Source: Sulfitobacter pontiacus
GTDB taxonomy: Bacteria > Pseudomonadota > Alphaproteobacteria > Rhodobacterales > Rhodobacteraceae
Direction of reading: 5' to 3'
Assembly: GCF_040790665.1 (NCBI RefSeq)
Contig: NZ_CP160849.1
Span: 2,195,501-2,259,500, forward strand
DNA length: 64,000 nucleotides
The notes under the pieces are model-generated. The model searched no databases and had not been told where the DNA came from. It worked only from the letters and a program-made list of their open reading frames with translations. Shown one piece after another: positions 57,612 to 64,000 of the stretch. The position numbers were made by a program, and so were the translations under genes. How positions within the stretch are numbered: the stretch's first letter is position 1; every line of letters starts with the position of its first letter.

Positions 57612-58322
57612 ATGGCTGACCCTCTTGTTCTTCTGCCGGGCCTCATGTCTGACGCGCGGGTGTTCTGGCCGCAGATCGCCGAGCTGTCGGCGAAAACCGC
57701 CGTGACTGTCGCCCCGATTACCCAAGGCGAGCGGATCGAGGAAATCGCCTCTGGCCTGCTGGACCAGTTGCCCAAGCGTTTCGCGCTGGCGGGGTTGGGG
57801 TTGGGCGGTGCTGTCGCGCTTGAGATTTTGCGCCGTGCGCCGGATCGGTTGACGCGGTTGGCGTTGATCGATGCCAGCCCGCTGGCCGAAACGCCGCAGA
57901 GTGCCGCCGCGCGCGAGATGTTGATCGTCAAGGTCAAGTCGGGGCGGCTGGCCGATGCCATGCGCGAAGAGCTGAACCCCATCTGGCTGGCCCCCGGTCC
58001 GGACCGCGCGGCGATTTTGGAGATTGCGCTGGATATGGCCGACACGCTGGGGCCGGAAGTCTATGTGCGCCAAGCCCGCGCCTTGCAACGGGCCCGTGAC
58101 CAGCAGGCGGTATTGCGCAAGTGCAAGGTGCCGACGCTGGTGATGTGTGGCGAGGTGGGCAGGCTCAATCCCGTCAAACGCCATGGTTTCATGGCCGAAC
58201 TGCTGCCTTATGCGATTTTGCGCGTGATCGAGGGGGCAGGGCATCTGCCTACGCTGGAACAGCCCGAAGCCACGACTGCCGCGATCAAGGAATGGTTGAA
58301 GATGCCCCTGACCCCTGCGTGA
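57612..58322 (+). CDS. Alpha/beta hydrolase fold protein lacking the catalytic Ser and Asp
   Basis: 236 residues from the ATG at 57612. The fold is clear (LVLLPGLMSDARVFWPQIAE at the start, GAGHLPTLEQPEA at the end with His 211), but the nucleophile elbow GHSMGG reads GLGLGG here, so Ser is Gly at residue 63. The acid loop, usually CGxxDxLTP, reads CGEVGRLNP, so Asp is Gly at about 183. Both catalytic residues are gone. It is probably a non-hydrolytic binding protein or a pseudoenzyme. It is not an obvious pseudogene: the frame is intact. No SD match is strong. Confidence 0.8.
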   Translation: MADPLVLLPGLMSDARVFWPQIAELSAKTAVTVAPITQGERIEEIASGLLDQLPKRFALAGLGLGGAVALEILRRAPDRLTRLALIDASPLAETPQSAAAREMLIVKVKSGRLADAMREELNPIWLAPGPDRAAILEIALDMADTLGPEVYVRQARALQRARDQQAVLRKCKVPTLVMCGEVGRLNPVKRHGFMAELLPYAILRVIEGAGHLPTLEQPEATTAAIKEWLKMPLTPA

Positions 58323-58343
58323 TCTGGGCGGGTCAAGTGCGGG

Positions 58344-58934
58344 TTAGCGCAGCGCCTCGGTGATCGCCTTGCGCTGGTCACGCGGGACGATGTGCACGGG
58401 GCGTTTGGGCGTTGCTGTGTCAGGATCGATAAAGGGGTTCGCCTTCCAGCGGCCTGTCACCTTGGCCCCGGCCGCCCGCGACAGCGCCCCCCAGATCAAC
58501 CGTGGCAGCCCTTCGTTCCGCAGCTTGCCCGAGGGCGTCGGGATATAGCCGGTGCCGACGATCGGCCCAAGCGGGGCAGGGTCGGACAGGGTGCGGGTCA
58601 TGATGCTGGCAAAGGCGAGCTTGGGCTTGCGCAGCGTGTTGAACATCGGCGTGCCACAGCAAGAGGCATACCAGCGCAGCAGATTTGTCTCCCCGAAGGA
58701 AAACACCGACAACTTGTCGAAACCCTGATCGAAGTGGAATCTGTCGGGGGTGGTCTGGAACAGCTGGATCGCCCGTGGCGCGGGGTCGGGCTGGTCGAGG
58801 TAGACCTCGGCCGCGCGGCAATCGATGCAGTGGCATTGGGCGTGGCTGCCGCGCGCGGGTGTCACGCCGCGCAGGGTCCCTTTGACCGTGCCGCAGGCAC
58901 AGGCAAAGGGCAGGTCACGCGGCGCGGCGGGCAT
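58344..58934 (-). CDS. DUF6151/GFA-like zinc-binding protein
   Basis: 196 residues with the cysteine pattern of GFA (glutathione-dependent formaldehyde-activating) proteins: FACACGTVKG, CHCIDCRA and ASCCGTPMF. The C-terminal half is unlike known GFA enzymes; I recall it as DUF6151. It overlaps phaZ by one base (TAATG on the minus strand), so it is translated with it. Role in PHA metabolism is unproven. Confidence 0.7.
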   Translation of the reverse strand: MPAAPRDLPFACACGTVKGTLRGVTPARGSHAQCHCIDCRAAEVYLDQPDPAPRAIQLFQTTPDRFHFDQGFDKLSVFSFGETNLLRWYASCCGTPMFNTLRKPKLAFASIMTRTLSDPAPLGPIVGTGYIPTPSGKLRNEGLPRLIWGALSRAAGAKVTGRWKANPFIDPDTATPKRPVHIVPRDQRKAITEALR

Positions 58935-60250
58935 TATGCCGTCGACTTCTGTGCGGGGATCGAGGTTTTACCCGCGCTGGCCGGGGCCGCAGGGGCCTTG
59001 GGGGCTGTCGCCTTGGCCGTGCGCTGGTTGTCGTCGATGAACTTCAGCACCAGCGGGCGGATATTCTCGCGCCAGCTTTTGCCCGCAAAGATCCCGTAGT
59101 GCCCTGCGCCGTCTTCAAGGTGGCTTGCTTTTTTGTCGTCGGGCAGGCCGGTGCAGAGATTCAGCGCCGCGATACATTGACCGGGGGCCGAGATATCATC
59201 CTTTGTGCCCTCGACCGTCTTGACGGCGACGTCGGTGATCTTGCCGATGTCTACGGGCTGGCCCATGATCGAGAAGCTGTTGGTGCCGATTTCGTTGTCT
59301 TTGAAGATCCGCTGCACGGTGGAGAGGTAGAATTCAGCGGGCATGTCCATCACGGCGAGGTATTCGTCGTAGAACTTGTTGTGTTTATCGTGGTCGCCCG
59401 CCACCCCTTGTGCGACGCGCATGATCTGGTCGCGGAAGGCCTTGGCATGGGTTTCGGCGTTCATCGTGATAAAGGAATTCAACTGCAGCAGACCGGGATA
59501 GACCTTGCGGCCCACGCCTTGGTGCTGGAAGCCGACCTGCTGGATCATCATCTCTTGCAGTTGGTTCATGTTCACGCGGTGGCCGAAATCCGTCACCTCT
59601 GTCGGGCTGGCGGCGGTGTCAATGGGGCCGCCGATCAATGTGAGCGAGCTTGGCTGCGCTTTGGGATCCTGTTCCGCCAGATAGGCCGTCGCGGCAAGGG
59701 TCAGCGGTGCGGGTTGGCACACGGCGATGACATGCACGTCGGGGCCCAGATGGCGCATATAGTCGACGAGCCGCAGGGTATAATCCTCTACGTCGAATTT
59801 GCCGGCGCTGACGGGGATGTCGCGGGCGTTGTGCCAGTCGGTGATATAAAGGTCCGCGTCAGGAATCAGGCTGATGACGGTCGACCGCAGCAGCGTCGCA
59901 TAGTGACCCGACATGGGCGCGATCAGCAGGATCTTGCGCTTGGGCGCATCGCGGCCCTGTACGACGAAATGCACCAGATCGCCAAAGGGACCTTCCAGCT
60001 CTTTCTCGATCAGGACGGGATGGTCCGCACCATCGACGCCCACGGCGGGGGGGATATCCCAATCAGGTTTGACCACCATGCGCGAAAAGCTGCGTTCGGT
60101 CACTTCGCCCCATGCGGCCATCCAGTTCAGCGCAGGGTTCGGGATGGCTGCAAAAGCGGGATACGATGCCATCGCCAACGCCGTGGCACCCAGCCACTGG
60201 TTGGTGTTTCTCACCGTTTCCATTAAATCGTAAGATGCCATATACTTCAT
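58934..60250 (-). CDS. phaZ: Intracellular polyhydroxyalkanoate depolymerase
   Basis: 438 residues from the ATG at 60250. The nucleophile is Cys 178 in HVIAVCQPAPLTLAATAYLA, as in PhaZ1-type intracellular depolymerases; GGPIDTAASPTEV and the late GHYGIFAGKSWRENI with the catalytic His support this. It mobilises PHB granules. It is divergent from phaC across a 104-bp region that contains weak PhaR-like sequence (GCTGCAGGTGCAA near 60321-60333). Confidence 0.93.
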   Translation of the reverse strand: MKYMASYDLMETVRNTNQWLGATALAMASYPAFAAIPNPALNWMAAWGEVTERSFSRMVVKPDWDIPPAVGVDGADHPVLIEKELEGPFGDLVHFVVQGRDAPKRKILLIAPMSGHYATLLRSTVISLIPDADLYITDWHNARDIPVSAGKFDVEDYTLRLVDYMRHLGPDVHVIAVCQPAPLTLAATAYLAEQDPKAQPSSLTLIGGPIDTAASPTEVTDFGHRVNMNQLQEMMIQQVGFQHQGVGRKVYPGLLQLNSFITMNAETHAKAFRDQIMRVAQGVAGDHDKHNKFYDEYLAVMDMPAEFYLSTVQRIFKDNEIGTNSFSIMGQPVDIGKITDVAVKTVEGTKDDISAPGQCIAALNLCTGLPDDKKASHLEDGAGHYGIFAGKSWRENIRPLVLKFIDDNQRTAKATAPKAPAAPASAGKTSIPAQKSTA

Positions 60251-60354
60251 GTAAGGGGTCTCCTGTTGGGGGCCTTGTGCCCGGCATCTTGTCAGACCCT
60301 CCCCCAAAGGTCGGCGCGATGCTGCAGGTGCAAACATAGGGAGGAACGGTTACT

Positions 60355-62160
60355 ATGACAATAAAAACAACCAAGACCGACGCAGAGAGCTCCAAGGCAC
60401 AGGAACGTATGGAGGAAAACCTGCGAAAGGTCGAAGCGCTTGGCGCGCGGCTGTCGCAGATCATGGTCGGGCGGGACACGCATCAGGCGAGTTTGGACGG
60501 CCCGAATCAAGAGCTGTTTGCAAAGGCCGCCGCGTCCTATTGGACCGAAGCCGTACAGAACCCCGCCAAGATGATCGAACAGCAGGTGTCCTACTGGAGC
60601 AAATCCGTCGGCCACTTTATGGAGGCGCAGCAGGCGCTGGCCGAAGGCAAGCTGGCCGCGCCGGAAGATACCTCGCCCGAGGATCGCCGCTTTGCCAACC
60701 CGCTGTGGAAATCGCACCCCTATTTCAACTTTGTCAAACAGCAGTACCAGATCAACGCAGAGGCCTTGGGCCAAGCGGTTGATCACGTAGCCGATCTCGC
60801 CCCGCATGAAAAGAAACGGCTGCAATACTTTAGCCGCCAGATCATCGACATGATGAGCCCGACCAACTTTCTGGCCACCAACCCCGATGCGCTGGAACGC
60901 GCTGTCGCGACCGAGGGCGAAAGCCTGATCCGCGGGCTGGAGAACCTGATTGCCGACCTAGAGGCGAATAACGGCGAGCTGATCGTGCGGCTGGCCGATG
61001 AAAGCGCGTTTGAACTGGGCCGCAACATCGCCACATCCCCCGGCAAGGTCGTCTATCGCAACAAGCTGTTCGAGCTGATCCAATACAGTCCCAGCACCGA
61101 AGAGGTCGACGCCACGCCGATCGTGATCTTCCCACCCTGGATCAATAAATTCTATATCCTTGATCTCAAGGCTCAGAACAGTCTGGTGAAATGGATCGTG
61201 GATCAGGGCTATACGCTGTTCATGGTGTCATGGGTCAATCCGGACCAAAGTCATCGTGACATCGGCATGGGCGACTATATCGAGGACGGGTTCCTGACCG
61301 CGATCCGCGAAATCAAAGAGATCACCGCGCAGGAACAGGTGCACGCCGTGGGCTATTGCATCGCGGGGACCACGCTGTCGCTGACGCTGTCTTTGATGAA
61401 GCAGCGCGGCGATACATCCGTTAAATCCGCAACCTTTTTTACCGCGCTCACCGATTTCTCCGATCAGGGGGAGTTCCAGCCCTTCTTGACCGATGACTTT
61501 ATCGACGGGATCGAGGCAGAGACCAAGGATAAGGGGATCCTGCCCTCGGTCATCATGGCGCGGACGTTCTCTTTCTTGCGGTCGAATGATCTGGTCTATG
61601 GGCCCGCGATCAAAAGCTACATGCTGGGCGACACGCCTCCGGCTTTTGATCTGCTGTATTGGAACGGCGATGGGGCGAACCTGCCGCAGCGCATGGCGAT
61701 GGAGTATCTGCGCGGGCTATGCCAGCAGAACAAGCTGGTCGAGGGCGGCTTTGAGCTGTTGGGTCATCGTCTGAAGCTGGAGGATATAGACGTGCCGCTG
61801 ATCGCCATCGGCTGCGAGACCGACCACATCGCGCCGTGGAAAGACAGCTATCGCGGCGTGCGCATGATGGGCAGCGAGGACAAGACCTTTGTGATGACCC
61901 AATCGGGCCATATCGCGGGGATCGTGAACCCGCCGAGCAAAGGCAAATATGGCCACTACACAAACGACAACCTGTCGTTGGATCACGAGGACTGGCTGGA
62001 GGGGGCAAAGTTCCACGAAGGGTCGTGGTGGCCCCGCTGGGGCGCGTGGCTGGAGAAGCGCTCTGACGGGAAAGTCGATGCCCGTATTCCGGGTGAAAAG
62101 GGCCGTGATACCTTGGGCGACGCGCCGGGGACCTATGTGGTGCGCAAGGCAAGGGGCTGA
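60355..62160 (+). CDS. phaC: Class I polyhydroxyalkanoate synthase
   Basis: 601 residues with GGGAGGAA before the ATG. The lipase-like box AVGYCIAGTTLSLTL gives catalytic Cys 335; ETDHIAPW carries the catalytic Asp, and TQSGHIAGIVNPPSKGK the His. Length and sequence fit class I PhaC (no PhaE/PhaR subunit). It polymerises (R)-3-hydroxyacyl-CoA on granules. phaP and phaR follow, phaZ is divergent. Confidence 0.95.
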   Translation: MTIKTTKTDAESSKAQERMEENLRKVEALGARLSQIMVGRDTHQASLDGPNQELFAKAAASYWTEAVQNPAKMIEQQVSYWSKSVGHFMEAQQALAEGKLAAPEDTSPEDRRFANPLWKSHPYFNFVKQQYQINAEALGQAVDHVADLAPHEKKRLQYFSRQIIDMMSPTNFLATNPDALERAVATEGESLIRGLENLIADLEANNGELIVRLADESAFELGRNIATSPGKVVYRNKLFELIQYSPSTEEVDATPIVIFPPWINKFYILDLKAQNSLVKWIVDQGYTLFMVSWVNPDQSHRDIGMGDYIEDGFLTAIREIKEITAQEQVHAVGYCIAGTTLSLTLSLMKQRGDTSVKSATFFTALTDFSDQGEFQPFLTDDFIDGIEAETKDKGILPSVIMARTFSFLRSNDLVYGPAIKSYMLGDTPPAFDLLYWNGDGANLPQRMAMEYLRGLCQQNKLVEGGFELLGHRLKLEDIDVPLIAIGCETDHIAPWKDSYRGVRMMGSEDKTFVMTQSGHIAGIVNPPSKGKYGHYTNDNLSLDHEDWLEGAKFHEGSWWPRWGAWLEKRSDGKVDARIPGEKGRDTLGDAPGTYVVRKARG

Positions 62161-62208
62161 TCTGATTAGTCAATTTTTTATGGGGAGGCGGGCCGGAATG
62201 GTCTGATG

Positions 62209-62219
62209 CTGCATCGCAG
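62209..62219. promoter_or_regulatory. PhaR operator upstream of phaP
   Basis: CTGCATCGCAG is an exact CTGC-N3-GCAG, the binding pattern reported for Paracoccus PhaR. A looser TGCCGCACCGCAGCA follows at about 62233-62247. The phaP ATG is at 62312. Confidence 0.75.
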
Positions 62220-62311
62220 AAAAAACTTGCAATGCCGCACCGCAGCATCTATCTATGGGGTAGTCATAACGTAGCGGTAGACGCCGCTTGACCCCAGAAG
62301 GAGAGTTTACC

Positions 62312-62755
62312 ATGACGAAGACACCAGATTTCGCCGCGATGATGAAAGACATGATGGGTGCATTCCCAGTTGACACATCCGCAATGAACGACGCGTTCAA
62401 AACAACCGCGACACTGAACGAAAAGCTGTCCGGCGTAGCGCTGAACGCTGCCGAGAAATCCGCCGAGATTTCCAGCAAATGGACAAAAGACACTCTGGCA
62501 AAAATGTCCGAGATGTCGAAAGCCAAGCAAGAGCCAGCAGATTACGCCAAAGCAATGACCGAGTTCACCTCGGCTTCTGCTGAAGTCGCGTCCGAGCATA
62601 TGGCCGCTTTCGCTGAAATCGCGAAAAAAGTTCAGATGGACACGGTTGAGCTGATGATGGCTGCGGGCAAAGACATGTCCGAAGAAGCAACAGCTGCTGT
62701 GAAAAAAACGACATCCGACGCGACAGCCGCCACAAAGAAAGCTGCTGCGAAGTAA
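62312..62755 (+). CDS. phaP: Phasin PhaP
   Basis: 147 residues with AGGAGA before the ATG at 62312. A helical, Ala/Met/Lys-rich protein (ISSKWTKDTLAKMSEMSKAK, AEVASEHMAAFAEIAKKVQM) with a lysine- and alanine-rich tail (TSDATAATKKAAAK), typical of alphaproteobacterial phasins that coat PHA granules. Its promoter region carries a PhaR operator, and a rho-independent terminator follows. Confidence 0.9.
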   Translation: MTKTPDFAAMMKDMMGAFPVDTSAMNDAFKTTATLNEKLSGVALNAAEKSAEISSKWTKDTLAKMSEMSKAKQEPADYAKAMTEFTSASAEVASEHMAAFAEIAKKVQMDTVELMMAAGKDMSEEATAAVKKTTSDATAATKKAAAK

Positions 62756-62790
62756 TCGCACCGGCCTTTGGTTCAGGTAAAGATTGATGA

Positions 62791-62818
62791 GGGCAGACTT
62801 TGCGGTCTGCCCTTTTTT
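62791..62818 (+). terminator. Rho-independent terminator of phaP
   Basis: GGGCAGAC (62791-62798) pairs with GTCTGCCC (62805-62812), loop of six bases, followed by six T at 62813-62818. Confidence 0.9.
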
Positions 62819-62853
62819 GTGGCACCTATCTTTTTCATTTAAGCTGCCCTAAG

Positions 62854-62864
62854 CTGCAATGCAG
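62854..62864. promoter_or_regulatory. PhaR operator upstream of phaR (autoregulation)
   Basis: CTGCAATGCAG is a perfect CTGC-N3-GCAG, 25 bases before the phaR GTG. This is the expected arrangement for self-repression by PhaR. Confidence 0.8.
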
Positions 62865-62888
62865 CATGCTATTTGGGAAGGATCTACC

Positions 62889-63455
62889 GTGACCGAAACA
62901 GTCAAGCCCCTGCTTATCAAACGATATGCCAGCCGCCGCCTGTATAATACCGAAACCAGTGACTATGTGACGCTGGATGATATCTCGGGGTTTATCCGCG
63001 ACGGGCGCGAGGTGCAGATTGTGGACCTGAAATCAGGCGACGATCTGACCCGCCAATATCTGCTGCAAATCATCGCCGAACACGAAAGCCGTGGTGAATC
63101 CGTGCTGCCGGTGGATGTGCTGAACGATCTTGTGCGCAGCTATATGTCCCCCGATGCGAGCGTTGTGCCGCAGTTCCTTAAGACATCGTTTGACATGCTG
63201 CGCGACGGTCAGGCGCGGGTGCTTGAGAACATGAACACGATCAACCCGATGGCGAAGATGCCCGGTTTCGAGGTCATGCAGGCCCAGCAAGAGGCGTTCA
63301 TGAAGGCGATGACCGGCAATATGCCGACACCTTGGAACGGCATGGGCAAGACCGATCAGCGCCCCGCCAGCGCCAAGGGCGATGACGCCGAAAGTCTGGA
63401 TGCGATCAAACAACAACTCGCCGAGCTGCAGGAAAAACTCTCCAAGCTGAAGTGA
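62889..63455 (+). CDS. phaR: PHA synthesis repressor PhaR
   Basis: 188 residues from a GTG at 62889 (GGAAGGA 6 bases upstream). An ATG at 62859 in the same frame would lie inside the operator, so the GTG is preferred. The N-terminus KPLLIKRYASRRLYNTETSD YVTLDDISGFI, given in two parts, is the conserved DNA-binding region of PhaR/PhbR, and the middle is the PHB-binding accumulation regulator domain. It represses phaP and itself and leaves DNA when polymer forms. Confidence 0.94.
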   Translation: MTETVKPLLIKRYASRRLYNTETSDYVTLDDISGFIRDGREVQIVDLKSGDDLTRQYLLQIIAEHESRGESVLPVDVLNDLVRSYMSPDASVVPQFLKTSFDMLRDGQARVLENMNTINPMAKMPGFEVMQAQQEAFMKAMTGNMPTPWNGMGKTDQRPASAKGDDAESLDAIKQQLAELQEKLSKLK

Positions 63456-63485
63456 CGGCGCTTGGTCCCCGTTTGAACGGTTAAG

Positions 63486-63507
63486 GCCCACCCGCTGACG
63501 GGTGGGC
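63486..63507 (+). terminator. Terminator hairpin after phaR
   Basis: GCCCACCCG (63486-63494) pairs with CGGGTGGGC (63499-63507), loop CTGA, then TTT. Confidence 0.75.
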
Positions 63508-63526
63508 TTTGGTGTGTCTGCCGGAT

Positions 63527-63560
63527 GCCTCCGGCGGGAGTTTGTCTGGCAAAATGAAGC
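63527..63560. repeat. Roseobacter-type intergenic repeat, copy D
   Basis: GCCTCCGGCGGGAGTTTGTC then TGGCAAAATGAAGC; ends 2 bases from the stop of the next gene, just as copy B ends 2 bases from the ppk stop. Confidence 0.6.
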
Positions 63561-63561
63561 C

Positions 63562-64000
63562 TTAGGCCGCGGCGGATTTCGTCACCGTCGCCAGCGCCCC
63601 GAGCAGCACATTCACAATCGCGTCGAGCTCGGCTGGTTGCAGTTGCACGGGCAGGCGCACGTCGCAGGCGGTCATCAACATGGCGCGGGTCCGGGGCAGG
63701 TCGGGCATGTCTTTGATGAACTGCCAGTTCCAGAAGGCGCGCGCGTTGTCGGTGCTTTGGCCGAAGACCTGAACCTTGACGCCGGCCTTGGCGCTGGCTT
63801 CGGCAAAGGCGCGGATGGCGGCATCGTCCAGCCCGACCAGATTGAACTGGATGGAATCCGGCGCGCGGGTTTCGGGGGGCAGCGGGGCGGGGACGTCGAT
63901 CTGGGGGGCGGCGTTCAGCTTGGCCGCGACATAGTCATGATTGCGCAGCCCGTCGGCCACACGGCGGGGCAGTTCGGCCAGTTGGGCCCGCACCAGCACC
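63562..64000 (-). CDS. Probable DegT/DnrJ-type aminotransferase, C-terminal part
   Basis: The visible 145 residues are the end of a protein whose start lies beyond the window. IQFNLVGLDDAAIRAFAEAS, GVKVQVFGQSTDNARAFWNW and DVRLPVQLQPAELDAIVNVL match the C-terminal domain of DegT/DnrJ/EryC1/StrS-like PLP enzymes as I remember it. The PLP lysine is outside the window, so the call is tentative. Convergent with phaR. Confidence 0.55.
   Translation of the reverse strand, partial: VLVRAQLAELPRRVADGLRNHDYVAAKLNAAPQIDVPAPLPPETRAPDSIQFNLVGLDDAAIRAFAEASAKAGVKVQVFGQSTDNARAFWNWQFIKDMPDLPRTRAMLMTACDVRLPVQLQPAELDAIVNVLLGALATVTKSAAA

Noticed and set aside
57612-58322. Pseudogene call for the hydrolase lacking Ser and Asp
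   Set aside because: The frame is intact and full length, and the rest of the fold is conserved, so loss of function by decay is not shown.

Overview
The window is high-GC, gene-dense, single-chromosome-like DNA of a marine alphaproteobacterium, most likely a member of the Roseobacter group (Rhodobacteraceae). This rests on the PccR-type regulator with TTTGCAAA operators beside propionyl-CoA carboxylase, a DddL-type DMSP lyase, the phaZ-phaC-phaP-phaR cluster with CTGC-N3-GCAG operators, the short ProRS, Hda next to an AI-2E permease and polyphosphate genes, and several protein families I know mainly from Rhodobacterales. No rRNA, tRNA, CRISPR array, transposase or phage gene was seen.

Layout. 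1-1.1 kb: 3' part of choline dehydrogenase. 1.2-14 kb: the propionyl-CoA to succinyl-CoA route (pccR, an MFS exporter, pccB, small envelope proteins, pccA, DUF4174, a sulfotransferase-like protein, mcm). 14-17.3 kb: VOC, GNAT, a TerB-DnaJ protein and an EEP-family hydrolase in a tight row. 17.3-24.6 kb (minus): ppx, ppk, hda, AI-2E permease, FAD oxidoreductase. 24.7-31.2 kb: proS, a LolCE/LolD lipoprotein exporter, an RTX-type acidic protein, a cytochrome c lipoprotein and a zinc-protease-like lipoprotein. 31.2-34.5 kb: parE with an AT-rich HEPN-like gene coupled to its stop codon. 34.6-43.7 kb: DddL-like cupin, hydrolases, MATE pump, aspartate aminotransferase, XRE-sdhE, MarR regulator, two DUF1194 proteins, gloA. 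43.8-46.1 kb: a TbpB-like lipoprotein with a Slam (type XI secretion) outer-membrane protein. 46.3-48.2 kb: thyX with a second AT-rich gene coupled to its stop codon. 49.7-52.2 kb: a bufferin-type RiPP operon (BufA precursor, MNIO enzyme BufB, BufC, DoxX). 52.4-58.9 kb: thrS, MFS, hydrolases including one lacking its catalytic residues. 58.9-63.5 kb: polyhydroxyalkanoate depolymerase, synthase, phasin and regulator. The window ends inside a probable DegT-type aminotransferase.

How it fits together. DMSP cleavage yields acrylate, which such bacteria turn into propionyl-CoA; PccA/PccB and Mcm carry this to succinyl-CoA under PccR, and surplus acyl-CoA and phosphate can be stored as PHA and polyphosphate by genes in the same window. 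Choline dehydrogenase supplies glycine betaine. The most interesting accessory parts are the bufferin operon, the two-gene Slam/cargo locus, and the two AT-rich genes that sit exactly on the stop codons of parE and thyX, each with a GC-rich inverted-repeat element on its downstream side.
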